Of a DNA stretch of 64,000 nucleotides, positions 1 to 8,765 are shown piece after piece; position 1 is the first letter of the stretch, and each line of letters begins with the position of its first letter. A model generated the notes under the pieces. That model ran no database searches, was not told where the DNA came from, and saw only the letters and a list, made by a program, of their open reading frames with translations. The DNA is from Phyllobacterium trifolii (GTDB lineage: Bacteria; Pseudomonadota; Alphaproteobacteria; Rhizobiales; Rhizobiaceae), in the NCBI RefSeq assembly GCF_014192095.1, contig NZ_JACHXN010000004.1:1-64000 (forward strand), in the 5' to 3' direction. The position numbers and the translations under genes are program-made.

Positions 1-249
1 GCCATCGCCAGGCAAGCCGAGGCCGAACGCGAACGGCGAGCCAAAGTCATCAACGCCGAGGGCGAGCAGCAAGCTGCTCAGAAATTGCTAGAGGCCGCCC
101 ATATCCTGGGGCAGCGGCCTGAAGCCATGCAACTGCGTTATCTCAGCACGCTGAATGTGATCGCCAATGAGAAGAATTCAACGATCGTGTTTCCATTCCC
201 GATAGAACTCGGCGAGTTCTTCAAGGTTGCGGCAACTAAATCCAGATAG
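1..249 (+). CDS. SPFH/stomatin (slipin) family protein, 3' end only
   Basis: The window opens inside this gene; the last 82 codons and the TAG stop are visible. The residues are the charged helical tail typical of prokaryotic slipins: an [17 protein letters not shown] stretch, then AEGEQQAA, then a segment ending in [12 protein letters not shown]. These proteins sit on the inner membrane through an N-terminal hairpin (outside the window) and oligomerise by this coiled-coil tail. Nothing downstream on the same strand looks co-transcribed. Confidence 0.85.
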   Translation, partial: AIARQAEAERERRAKVINAEGEQQAAQKLLEAAHILGQRPEAMQLRYLSTLNVIANEKNSTIVFPFPIELGEFFKVAATKSR

Positions 250-1101
250 CGGTGTACAAGTGAACCGCGCCAATGCGAACGACCGTATTTGTTTGGCGAG
301 CAGCCATAGTGGCATCGATCGTCAGGAGTTTTCTGGCGGAGGCAATAAGAGTGACCATTTTGGGTTTGCGGACCGCAACATGCCATTGCGGACGCTTGTC
401 ACAACGTGATTATGGCGGGCGGATAGCGTAGTCGCGAATGCGTTCCTGCGCTGCGAAATCCGAAGCATCTGCACCGATTATAGAGATCCATAGAATAATC
501 AGCGACTTCGCCACCGTCGTCGAGATCTCAGTACCAGGTCCGCCTTTCTTGTAGTGTAGCAATCCAGTCTATGGCCATGACTCCTCCATTCAACCCGTAG
601 ATTTTACGGGAGATAACGGAGAAACCGTCAAGCGGCGCCGCCGTCATTTTCTCACCGTGATACCTATCGGAGAATGGGACTTTCTCCATTTGTAAATGCC
701 GACGGAGTTTGCTGTCTGGATAGCGTGTTCCTATCGCTATGGAATTAAACGCCCCAATAAGGCACGTATTTCGCATTTCGTTTTCCCTGCTCTGGATCCG
801 CAGGGGCTATACGTCCGAGTTTAATCGACTCTGAAGGCGATTCCTTTATCAGCTTTAGCCCGGGAAACAGTCCGAATGGCTCGGTTCTACTTCGCCATTT
901 CCAATGGCCGTGCATCGGGCTTTAACTTGGTCTCGGCGGTTTGATATCCGCAACGGGAGCATGGACCGAAATGAACTGTGTCATGCGGAGTGTGCCAGTT
1001 TGAGCAAGGAAGGTTACGGCGTCGACGAAAACGCGAATCACGAGAACAATCCCGGCGGCCCGTCTGGTGGTCCTGTGCAAGAGCCGAGAGCTTCAGCCAA
1101 G
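250..1101. other. Gene-poor, apparently degraded stretch
   Basis: No gene with clear coding character is seen here. Reading frames in several directions are open for 80-140 codons but show no recognisable domains. The only one preceded by a passable ribosome site is a minus-strand frame at 528-776, listed separately. The base composition looks less GC-rich than the nuo cluster that follows. It is probably decayed sequence between the slipin gene and the broken mntR. Confidence 0.5.
528..776 (-). CDS. Possible small protein of unknown function (82 aa)
   Basis: An 82-codon frame starting with ATG, preceded on the minus strand by a purine run (CAGGGAAAACGA) that could serve as a ribosome site. 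The product is mixed charged and hydrophobic, with no signal peptide or membrane helix and no family I recognise. It stands alone in a gene-poor region, so it may equally be a chance open frame. Confidence 0.2.
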   Translation of the reverse strand: MRNTCLIGAFNSIAIGTRYPDSKLRRHLQMEKVPFSDRYHGEKMTAAPLDGFSVISRKIYGLNGGVMAIDWIATLQERRTWY

Positions 1102-1185
1102 CTAATCGTAGATCATCATCAGCAGGTTTGTTACGATTATCAAACCGATGGCTGTAAGCGACATAAAGGCAATGAGGTCATTCAT
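1102..1185 (-). CDS. Possible 27-residue single-helix membrane peptide
   Basis: The frame starts at ATG 1183-1185 and ends at TAG 1102-1104. A strong Shine-Dalgarno GGAGGG (1194-1199 on the complement) sits 8 bases upstream, and a TATAAT-like box lies about 40 bases upstream of the start. The peptide is MNDLIAFMSLTAIGLIIVTN followed by LLMMIYD, one hydrophobic helix with short charged ends. The SD can pair with CCTCC just before it (CCTCCACGGAGG). It lies upstream of and divergent from the mntR remnant. Coding status rests on the ribosome site and composition only. Confidence 0.35.
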   Translation of the reverse strand: MNDLIAFMSLTAIGLIIVTNLLMMIYD

Positions 1186-1410
1186 CGACGGCACCCTCCG
1201 TGGAGGCGGATACGATGTAATTATAGACCTTTACGGCAATCTGGAGAAATGGTCTTTTGTCGCTGCGGCTCAAGTCGCAGTCCTGATAAAAGCCTGGCCA
1301 GATATAGATCCAAATTTGGTGTGAGATAAGGCTGGTAGTCTTTCCTGGAACTGATTCCATCACGCTTCCGTGGCAGGTCAAGATGCCAAATATCATTCGG
1401 CGAAGGCCGC

Positions 1411-1707
1411 TTGCGACGAAGACGTCTTGGAGTGGCTCAGCCGACCGTAGCGAAAATGCTGAAGCGGCTGGCTGTGGACGGCTATATTCAACAGCGCCGA
1501 TATCGTGGCGTCTTTCTGACGGATATCGGCAAACAGCTCGCGGAACAGAGCCGTGAGCGCCATCACATAGTTGAATCATTTCTATGCGCTATTGGCATCA
1601 GTATTGAGACGGCAAGAATTGATGCAGAAGGCATCGAGCACCATGTCAGTCCGGAAACCTTGGAAGCCTTCAAGCGATTTGTCACGCGGACCATCGCTTT
1701 CTCTTGA
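1411..1707 (+). pseudogene. mntR: 5'-truncated mntR-like (DtxR/MntR family) regulator
   Basis: The frame encodes the second half of the winged-helix DNA-binding domain ([15 protein letters not shown], then [16 protein letters not shown]) and the metal-binding/dimerisation part ([26 protein letters not shown]). This matches manganese-responsive MntR regulators. The first 40 or so residues of the family, including the first helices, are missing. The in-frame sequence before LGVAQP does not resemble them, and only a weak TTG start is available. It is therefore most likely a remnant. The conserved metal-ligand region (H, E, H, H) is retained. Confidence 0.6.
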
Positions 1708-1953
1708 GCCGTCTGATGGTGGAAGGTTGATGCCTTGAAGGGAATAATCCCAAGACCAGTTTGCGCGATCCGCTCGAACTGATCCGTAGGCTCAAACGGC
1801 AGTTGCAGCGGTCTCCGTGACAGCAAGCGGGACATGTGGGCAACCGAACCGAGGCACTGTTGCAATTGCGCCTCTCATTCGTCGTTGACTTCGCAGGTTA
1901 TCAGAGGAGAATGTCTTTTTATGCCTCACCACGCAACATGAGGGGCGCCTACG

Positions 1954-2424
1954 ATGACAATCGCAACGAAACTCCGGAACTATATCGACGGGCAGGGTAT
2001 CGCCTACGACACCGTCGCTCATCACCGTACAGCAACAACCAGCCAGTCGGCGCGGGCGGCACGTGTTCCAGGCAGCAGGCTGGCCAAATCGGTGGTCGTG
2101 CATCACGAAATGGGGTACGTACTAGCCGTTGTTCCGAGCACGCACCGGATCGAGCTCTCCACATTGCAGGATGTGGTGGACAGGCGCCTTGGCCTCGCCT
2201 CGGAGGAGGAGGTCAGTTCGCTCTTCGCCGATTGCGACATTGGCGCGGTGCCCCCAATCGGGTCGGCCTACGATGTGCCGGTGATCCTCGACGAAAGCCT
2301 CGGCGACGCCAGCGACGTCTATTTCGAGGGCGGTGACCACAAGACACTGGTGCACGTCAGTGGACCGAACTTTCGCAGCCTCATGAAGGATGCGCGGGTC
2401 GCCCGCTTCAGCCACCTATCGTAG
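1954..2424 (+). CDS. YbaK/EbsC-family aminoacyl-tRNA deacylase
   Basis: This 156-residue protein belongs to the YbaK/ProX editing family, which hydrolyses mischarged aminoacyl-tRNAs in trans. Family signs are the central LAKSVVVHHEMGYVLAVVPS segment carrying the conserved lysine, the loop GAVPPIGSAYDVPVILDE, and the terminal YFEGGDHKTLVHV strand. Length is usual for the free-standing domain. A GAGGGG sequence precedes the ATG. It stands alone between the mntR remnant and the nuo cluster. The substrate (Pro, Ala or Cys tRNAs) cannot be read from the sequence. Confidence 0.85.
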   Translation: MTIATKLRNYIDGQGIAYDTVAHHRTATTSQSARAARVPGSRLAKSVVVHHEMGYVLAVVPSTHRIELSTLQDVVDRRLGLASEEEVSSLFADCDIGAVPPIGSAYDVPVILDESLGDASDVYFEGGDHKTLVHVSGPNFRSLMKDARVARFSHLS

Positions 2425-2767
2425 ATGTGCGATCTTGGTCGCGCCTCGGCCGCCGACGTGGAGTTAACGCCTGTGGCGGGCCCGGGCCCGCCCAACCATT
2501 TGATCATGCCAGAAGAAGCTTGAGCGACAACGGTGGTTGCAATGATCTTGGCGCGGATCAGCGATGGTCCGCACCCAAAAGTGCGCATCAAACCACGCGT
2601 ATCAGATGTCCTGAGTCCGGACACACCGTGCCAGCGACGACATAGTTGTGATGGCATTGCATGTGGTGCGTCGCCGTCGTACCGTGCAGTAGCGGAAAGT
2701 GCTCAGTACGGCCGGAGCCAAAGTCCGGTCGCGCGTTTCAACCCCGTTGAATAAGTAGTCGCGGATC
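2425..2767. other. Non-coding interval before nuoH
   Basis: There are 343 bases between the ybaK-like gene and nuoH with no recognisable gene. A GC-rich perfect palindrome-like run (GGCGGGCCCGGGCCCGCC near 2476) could form a hairpin at the end of the upstream gene. The last bases before nuoH lack a strong ribosome site. This is where nuoG would normally lie, so the region probably marks a rearrangement border. Confidence 0.4.
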
Positions 2768-3769
2768 ATGGAACTTATCGTCGCCCTTGGCCTGATTGCC
2801 TTCAAGGTCGCGTTGTTGATTGCGATCCTCCTGCTGCTGCCCTTGCCGCTAACCTGGCTGGAACGCAAGATTGCCGGGCGCATGCAGCAGCGGATGGGGC
2901 CGATGCGGGTGGGGTGGCACGGCCTGCTGCAGCCGGTGGCGGACGGAATCAAGCTGTTAACCAAAGAGGACCACATCCCGGCAGAGGCCGACCGCTTCCT
3001 GTTCAAACTGGCGCCAATCTTGGCTCTCACCCCGCCTTTTGTGGTGTTCGTCGCGATCCCATTCGGCGAAACCGTCTCGGTCCTCGGCGCCGAGATCACA
3101 CTCTACGTCTCAAACATGAATGTGGCGCTCCTTTTCGTCTTCGCGGTGATCGGGCTCGAGGTCTATGGCGTTATCTTCGGCGGCTGGGCCGCTAACAGCA
3201 AATACGCTGTCCTGGGCAGCCTCAGGACCTGCGCTCAGATGATCAGCTACGAGATCCCGATGGGATTCGCGGTCATCGGCGTGGTAATGTTGGCGCAATC
3301 CATGAGCCTCCTCGAGATCGTGCGGGCGCAAGCCGATGTCTGGAATGTCGTCTACCAACCGGTCGGCTTCTTCGTGTTCTTCGTCGCCGGACTGGCCGAA
3401 GCGCAGCGCATTCCCTTCGACCTGGCGGAAGCGGAAGGCGATCTGGGGGCCGGCTTCCATACCGAATACAGCGGTATCCGCTTTGCGTTCTTCATGGTCA
3501 GCGAATATGCCATCGTGTTGCTGGTGTCTGTCCTGGTGGTGATCCTGTTCTTCGGCGGCTGGAACGGCATACTGGTCCCCCTGCCACCGCTCCTCTGGTT
3601 TCTGCTCAAGGTCGCGTTCTTCGTCTATTTGTTTATCTGGTTCCGCTTCACTTTCCCGCGCTACCGCTACGACCAACTGATGGCGATCGGATGGAAAGTC
3701 TTGCTTCCTTTGTCGATGGCGAACATAATCATAACCGGTGTTGCTTTAGGGGCCGTAGCGGCTCCGTAG
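2768..3769 (+). CDS. nuoH: NADH-quinone oxidoreductase subunit H
   Basis: NuoH (333 aa) is the membrane subunit of complex I that helps form the quinone-binding cavity at the junction with the hydrophilic arm. Seen are about eight membrane helices, the ERKIAGRMQQRMGPMRVG segment after helix 1, a GLLQPVADGIKLLTKED loop, and the acidic quinone-chamber loop PFDLAEAEGDLGAGFHTEYS. Length fits the family. It heads a plus-strand unit nuoH-nuoI-CBS that converges on nuoG; the usual upstream neighbour nuoG is on the other strand. Confidence 0.95.
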   Translation: MELIVALGLIAFKVALLIAILLLLPLPLTWLERKIAGRMQQRMGPMRVGWHGLLQPVADGIKLLTKEDHIPAEADRFLFKLAPILALTPPFVVFVAIPFGETVSVLGAEITLYVSNMNVALLFVFAVIGLEVYGVIFGGWAANSKYAVLGSLRTCAQMISYEIPMGFAVIGVVMLAQSMSLLEIVRAQADVWNVVYQPVGFFVFFVAGLAEAQRIPFDLAEAEGDLGAGFHTEYSGIRFAFFMVSEYAIVLLVSVLVVILFFGGWNGILVPLPPLLWFLLKVAFFVYLFIWFRFTFPRYRYDQLMAIGWKVLLPLSMANIIITGVALGAVAAP

Positions 3770-3779
3770 CGAGGCGGCG

Positions 3780-4346
3780 ATGTCGCTTGCACGGGACAGA
3801 GTTGGAACATGGATCGGATGGGCGTTCTTCGCCGATCTGGCGAGCGCGTTGGCTTTGACCTTCGGCTACATGTTCTCCAGATCCGTGACCATGCAGTATC
3901 CGGACAAGGAAAAATGGTTGCCCTACCCGCGTTACCGCGGGCATCACTTCCTCACGCGCGACGACGAGGGCGAGATCAAATGCGTGGCCTGCGAACTTTG
4001 CGCACGGATTTGCCCCTGCGACTGCATCGAAGTCATTCCCTATGAGGACGACAAGGGCAGCCGGCACCCGGCAAAGTTCGAGATCGACATGGCCCGGTGC
4101 CTATTTTGCGGGCTGTGCGAGGACGCCTGCCCGGCCGACGCGATCGCGCTTGGCCAACAGTATGAGTTTTCGAGTTTTTCCTCGCGTGACCTAGTAGTCG
4201 GGCGGGACGATCTGCTCGGCAAGCCGGGCAAGGCGAGGACCGGTGGCGGTGTGGTCGCTGCGCGCCTGAACACCGAGCAAGATGTTCTCGTCGAGACGAG
4301 CGAGCGGCGGGGATACAACTGGTGGCGGAATATCCGGCGAACGTAA
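3780..4346 (+). CDS. nuoI: NADH-quinone oxidoreductase subunit I
   Basis: NuoI (188 aa) carries the two [4Fe-4S] clusters N6a and N6b that pass electrons toward cluster N2. The first motif is CVACELCARICPCDC (about residues 63-77), slightly unusual in ending PCDC instead of PAQA. The second is CLFCGLCEDACP (about residues 102-113). A YPRYRG motif precedes them. The gene starts 10 bases after the nuoH stop, so the two are surely co-transcribed. The C-terminal tail after residue 130 is longer than in short NuoI proteins. Confidence 0.95.
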   Translation: MSLARDRVGTWIGWAFFADLASALALTFGYMFSRSVTMQYPDKEKWLPYPRYRGHHFLTRDDEGEIKCVACELCARICPCDCIEVIPYEDDKGSRHPAKFEIDMARCLFCGLCEDACPADAIALGQQYEFSSFSSRDLVVGRDDLLGKPGKARTGGGVVAARLNTEQDVLVETSERRGYNWWRNIRRT

Positions 4347-4391
4347 CCGCGCGCCGCCAATCAAGCCGGAGCGCGCAAAGAGGAGGCTTAG

Positions 4392-4832
4392 ATGCACGTC
4401 TGCCAAATCTTGAAGAGTAAGTCTCCCGAGCTCATTTCGGTCACACCAGATGAGCCGATGGTAGAAGTCCTGCGGCTGTTTCGAGACAATAACATCGGTT
4501 TCGTGGTCGTCAGCCGTTCGCCCGGGGAATGCCTGGGCACTCTGTCGGAGCGAGACTGCTGCAATGCGGTGGCTGAATACGGAACCGAGGCACCCATAAT
4601 GCGGGTCGCCGACATCATGAACCGCAGTGTGGCGACCTGTTCGACAGAGGATTTTCTGCCCTTTGTGATGGCGATCATGACTGAGCGGCGCACGCGCCAT
4701 GTATTGGTCATGGATGGCGGCGCCGCTGTTGGTGTGGTGAGCATCGGCGACGTGGTCAAGCACCGCCTCGACGAAGCGCTTCGCAACGAGCAGGCGCTAC
4801 ATGAATACATTGCCGGGACCGCTCATCACTGA
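4392..4832 (+). CDS. Two-CBS-domain protein linked to complex I
   Basis: A 146-residue protein made of a tandem CBS pair: first domain roughly 8-65 (FVVVSRSPGECLGTLSERD), second roughly 73-135 (HVLVMDGGAAVGVVSIGDVVKHRL). CBS pairs bind adenine nucleotides or NAD(H) and act as energy sensors. AAAGAGGAGG lies just before the ATG. It follows nuoI by 45 bases and ends 60 bases before nuoG's stop. A regulatory role for the complex is inferred from location only; stress-type stand-alone CBS proteins look similar. Confidence 0.8.
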   Translation: MHVCQILKSKSPELISVTPDEPMVEVLRLFRDNNIGFVVVSRSPGECLGTLSERDCCNAVAEYGTEAPIMRVADIMNRSVATCSTEDFLPFVMAIMTERRTRHVLVMDGGAAVGVVSIGDVVKHRLDEALRNEQALHEYIAGTAHH

Positions 4833-4892
4833 CGTCCCCGGCTTGAGGTTCAGACGCCGGGCACGTGTCAGTGAGCCCCGTAGTGCCTCAGC

Positions 4893-7466
4893 TCAGATCC
4901 CGGGTCCCGCCCCGACACCGACGACGGTGGCGATCTCGAAGGCTGCGTGCGCCTTTTGAACGTTCACCGGGCATGGATATTCGCCCCGCCGCATCAGTCC
5001 GTTGAGACGCAGGGCTCTGTAATTTTCGGGAACGAACACGAGGCCCGTGGGGAAACGCTTGTTGACCTTTAGCTGCGCGGTCAGCTCGCTTTGGGCGGAT
5101 CGCACGACCACTTGATCGCCATCCGAAAGGCCTAGCTTCACGGCATCCCGCGCGCTCATCTCGACATAGGGGTCATCCGCGACCGTATTCAGGATTTCCG
5201 AGTGTTCGGACAGATATCCGTTGTGGAACAGGCAGTTGCCGGTGATCAACATGAGCCTGTCGGTTGCAATGGGGGCAAGCGGCGGGGCGAAGAACTCGCC
5301 AACTGGCGGCACACGGGACGCCTTGGTGAATGCTCCGTCAGCGCCAAGCCGGTCCTGCGTTAGCCCCTCGTAGGCCGGAACCAGCCGAGCAATCTCGTCG
5401 AAAATCTCGCGTTGAACCGATGGGCGCAACGCTTGGTTGCGAAGCGCCGCGACGAAGTCGAAGATCGCCAGATTGCCGCGCGAATCGAGGGGGGGGTCGC
5501 GGAACTTGCAGACCTTCTGGATCCGGCCTTCGTTGTTAGTGAAAGTGCCGGATTCCTCGCCATAACTCGCAGCTGGAAGCACCACATCGGCCACGCCCGC
5601 AGTATCGGTGAGGAAAGCGTCCTGTACGATCAGGAGATCGGCGGCACGAAGCGCCCGCTGCACGAATTCCCGGTCAGGATAGGACATCAGGGGGTCGCTT
5701 CCGGCGATATAGAGCGCGCCTATTCGCCCCGTGTCACAGAGCTCCAGCATGGCGTCGAAATCCGCTCCCGGTTCGGACGGGATCTCGGCGCCCCAGGCCC
5801 GCTCGAGCGTCGCGCGCGCCGCATCATCGGTGACCGCGCACAGCCCCGGCAGCACCGCCGGCAGAACTCCCATATCCCAGGCGCCCAGCTGATTGACACG
5901 GTCGAAGAGGAACTGCATCGCAAGTCCCTTGCCCAGTACGCGGAGAACCTGCAAAAGGTTGTTGAGCTGTTGCAACGTCGCGCGCGCTAGTGACGACCTC
6001 AGAAGGTCGGCGCTGACAAGCACCGTAACGCTCCGGCCCTCCAGCAGCGCTCTGGCCAGGCGGTCCGTTTCGTCACTGTTGGTGGCCGCTGTGGTCGCGC
6101 CGATCTTCGCAAGCATCTCGCCTGGCATGGCCTCACCAGCCGCCTCCACGAGACCGACCACCACCGCGGCAAGCCTCGCAGCCTCACCGCCTGGCGAAGC
6201 GCGAACAACTGCCCGGGCGTCTGCATCCAGGCGGGATGGCCGCGCAGACAGCATGAGCAACCCGGACTGCCGCCGCCGAGCGCCATCCCGCAGCAGGTAT
6301 TCGGTGACCGGGTTTTCGTCGGTCACGTTGCCGCCGATGACAAGCACGCAGTCGTTGCCGATCACTTCCTCCAGCGGCGCGCGGGTGTAGAAACCCGCCA
6401 CCAGTGGGCCGAGCGCATCGAAAGGCGTGGACCAGCGCGACGCGCAGTCTATGTTGTTCGTCCGGAATACCGTTCGCATCATTTTCTGGAACTGATAAAG
6501 CATCTCGTTGGGAAGGCGCGACGAGGCCAGCCCGCCCGCAGGCTTTCCCTCGACGACCGACAAGCGCTTCTGCAGGTAGTCCCCCGCTTCTTCCCAGGAA
6601 ACCGGAACGAGGGTGCCATCACGACGGACCATCGGCCGCTTGATCCGATCCTGGCTCGCGACGAAATCGAGGCCGAAGCGCCCGCGCACGCAGAGGGTTT
6701 CGCGATTGACCCCGTGCTCCGCTTTCGAGCGGACCCGCATGAACTCACCCTTGCGCGTGCCGACTGTCAACTGACAGCCGGTGCCGCAATGCGGGCAGAC
6801 GGTGTCGGTCTCGGCCAGATCCCAGGGCCGCGCTTTGTAGCGATAAGGAAAGCTCATCAGTGCGCCAACCGGACAGACCTCGACGCAATTGCCGCATTGG
6901 TCGCAACTCGCGAGACTGCCCTCGAAGCCGGTCACGGCGGTATCCATGCCTTTTTCAACCGTGCCCAAGGCGACCGCGCCGACCACCTCCTCGCACATTC
7001 GGACACAGCGCTGGCACTGTATGCAGCGGTTGACGTTCATGATGATGACCGGGCTGAGGCGGATGTCCTCCGAGTGGAACACACGTTTGGCATCGCGGAA
7101 GCGGCTTTCGCGGGGCCCGTACGCCATCACCATGTCCTGGAGCTCGCACTCGCCGCCCTTGTCGCAGATCGGGCAGTCGAGGGGGTGGTTGGCCAGCAGC
7201 ATGTCGAGCATGGACGAGCGTGTTTCATCAATCAGCGGCGTATTCGTCCGCACGACCATTCCGTCAGTGACGGCGGTGGCGCAGGAAGGCTGCAGCCGCC
7301 GCTGGCCCTCGATCTCCACGAGGCACATGCGGCATGAGGCCAGCGCCGGCAGCCGCTTCAGATAGCAGAAGGTCGGGATGTCGATGCCTAAGCGCTCGGC
7401 AGCCTGCAGCACCGTAGAGCCCGTCTCCACTTCCAGCGTTTGTTCATTTATCGTGACACGAACCAT
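4893..7466 (-). CDS. nuoG: NADH-quinone oxidoreductase subunit G
   Basis: NuoG (857 aa) is the large iron-sulfur subunit. The N-terminus holds the [2Fe-2S] ligands C34, C45, C48 and C62, then HPLDCPIC with H94 as a cluster ligand, then CIQCQRC and CDQCGNCVEVCP for two [4Fe-4S] clusters. A fourth set, CPHCGTGC and a later Cys, is the N7-type site of longer, E. coli-like NuoG, followed by a molybdopterin-oxidoreductase fold without metal function. The start at 7466 (MVRVTINEQ) is chosen because a GGAGAAGG site precedes it; upstream codons overlap nuoF. Confidence 0.95.
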   Translation of the reverse strand: MVRVTINEQTLEVETGSTVLQAAERLGIDIPTFCYLKRLPALASCRMCLVEIEGQRRLQPSCATAVTDGMVVRTNTPLIDETRSSMLDMLLANHPLDCPICDKGGECELQDMVMAYGPRESRFRDAKRVFHSEDIRLSPVIIMNVNRCIQCQRCVRMCEEVVGAVALGTVEKGMDTAVTGFEGSLASCDQCGNCVEVCPVGALMSFPYRYKARPWDLAETDTVCPHCGTGCQLTVGTRKGEFMRVRSKAEHGVNRETLCVRGRFGLDFVASQDRIKRPMVRRDGTLVPVSWEEAGDYLQKRLSVVEGKPAGGLASSRLPNEMLYQFQKMMRTVFRTNNIDCASRWSTPFDALGPLVAGFYTRAPLEEVIGNDCVLVIGGNVTDENPVTEYLLRDGARRRQSGLLMLSARPSRLDADARAVVRASPGGEAARLAAVVVGLVEAAGEAMPGEMLAKIGATTAATNSDETDRLARALLEGRSVTVLVSADLLRSSLARATLQQLNNLLQVLRVLGKGLAMQFLFDRVNQLGAWDMGVLPAVLPGLCAVTDDAARATLERAWGAEIPSEPGADFDAMLELCDTGRIGALYIAGSDPLMSYPDREFVQRALRAADLLIVQDAFLTDTAGVADVVLPAASYGEESGTFTNNEGRIQKVCKFRDPPLDSRGNLAIFDFVAALRNQALRPSVQREIFDEIARLVPAYEGLTQDRLGADGAFTKASRVPPVGEFFAPPLAPIATDRLMLITGNCLFHNGYLSEHSEILNTVADDPYVEMSARDAVKLGLSDGDQVVVRSAQSELTAQLKVNKRFPTGLVFVPENYRALRLNGLMRRGEYPCPVNVQKAHAAFEIATVVGVGAGPGI

Positions 7467-7495
7467 GACTTTCTTACCGCCTTCTCCCCTGCTCT

Positions 7496-8761
7496 TCAGT
7501 GAAACGGGCACCTGTGCTCCTCGATATGGGCGACGAACTCATGCTCGAAATGCGTCAGTGCCGCCCGCAAACCCATAGCCGCGCCGTCGCCCAGAGCGCA
7601 GAACGTGTTGCCGAAAATGCCCTTGCAGAGCGCCTCCAGCTGTTCCAGATCGCCCGGCACCCCCTGCCCCGCCTCGACCCGGCGCAGCACTTTCACAACC
7701 CAATTCAGTCCTTCGCGGCACGGGGTACACTTGCCACAGGACTCATGGTGGAAGAATTCGATGATCCGGGTGGCGACCTTGACCATACAGGTCGAGTCGT
7801 CGATCACGATTACCCCGGCCGAGCCGAGCATCGAACCGGCGGCTGCCAGCGAATCGAAGTCCATCCCAACATCCAGCCCGTGCGCCGGAATCAGCGGCGC
7901 CGAGACCCCGCCGGGGATCACTGCCTTGATTTTGCGACCCGGCAGCGGCCCGCCGCCGCTATCTTCGATCAGTTCTCGCAGCGGTGTACCCATTGGCAGC
8001 TCGTAAAGGCCCGGCTTCCGCACCTGCCCGCTGAGACAATAGAGCTTCGGGCCGGGGCTTTTGTCGGGACCGATGTTGCGGAACCAGCCTGCCCCCCGCA
8101 GCACGATATGCGGGACGCAGGCCAATGTCTCGACGTTGTTGATCACTGTCGGGCTTGCGTAGAGCCCTTCGACTGCCGGAAACGGCGGTTTCAGGCGCGG
8201 CTGCGCTCGCTTGCCTTCGAGCGAGTCGAGCATTGCGGTCTCCTCGCCGCAGATATAAGCGCCGGCACCGCAATGGATGTGCACGACGAAATTGAAATCC
8301 GAGCCCCTAATCCGCGTTCCCAGATAACCCTTCGCATGGGCCTCAGCGATCGCCTGCTCCAGCCGCTGGATTGCCAGCGTGTATTCCCCGCGGATGTAGA
8401 CATAGGCGGTTTCAGCACCGATCGCGTAGCCACTGATCGCCAGACCCTCGATCAGCTGATGCGGGTCGCGTTCCATGATGATCCGGTCCTTGAAGGTGCC
8501 CGGCTCGCCCTCATCGGCATTGCAGCACAGGTATTTCGGCTTGCCGGCACGCTTCGGCACAAAGCTCCATTTCAGTCCGGTTGGAAATCCGGCCCCACCG
8601 CGACCCCGCAGGTTGGATTCTTTGACGAGACTGATGATCTCGTCAGGCGTGTGTTCATCAAGCGCTTTCGCCAGCGCCTGGTAACCGCCGCCGGCCCTGT
8701 AGGTGGCGAGCAAATGGCCGTCCGGCACGTCCACGTTCCTCAGAAGGATCGGTTCGAACAT
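7496..8761 (-). CDS. nuoF: NADH-quinone oxidoreductase subunit F
   Basis: NuoF (421 aa) binds NADH and FMN and carries [4Fe-4S] cluster N3. Visible are the NADH/FMN loop GRGGAGFPTGLKW, the CNADEGEPGTFKDR segment and the cluster motif ESCGKCTPCREG, with a fourth Cys near the C-terminus (NTFCALGDG). The start at 8761 gives MFEPILLRNVD and lies 4 bases after the nuoE stop. A longer upstream frame over nuoE is a shadow. Length is standard. Confidence 0.95.
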   Translation of the reverse strand: MFEPILLRNVDVPDGHLLATYRAGGGYQALAKALDEHTPDEIISLVKESNLRGRGGAGFPTGLKWSFVPKRAGKPKYLCCNADEGEPGTFKDRIIMERDPHQLIEGLAISGYAIGAETAYVYIRGEYTLAIQRLEQAIAEAHAKGYLGTRIRGSDFNFVVHIHCGAGAYICGEETAMLDSLEGKRAQPRLKPPFPAVEGLYASPTVINNVETLACVPHIVLRGAGWFRNIGPDKSPGPKLYCLSGQVRKPGLYELPMGTPLRELIEDSGGGPLPGRKIKAVIPGGVSAPLIPAHGLDVGMDFDSLAAAGSMLGSAGVIVIDDSTCMVKVATRIIEFFHHESCGKCTPCREGLNWVVKVLRRVEAGQGVPGDLEQLEALCKGIFGNTFCALGDGAAMGLRAALTHFEHEFVAHIEEHRCPFH

Positions 8762-8765
8762 GGCG

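Noticed and set aside
904-1329. 141-codon plus-strand frame in the gene-poor region
   Set aside because: No ribosome site, no recognised motif, and irregular composition; probably chance.
2472-2496. GGCGGGCCCGG sequence resembling the tRNA 3' end (possible att site left of the nuo cluster)
   Set aside because: Only about a dozen bases match and the stretch is a simple GC palindrome; too weak to call an attachment repeat.
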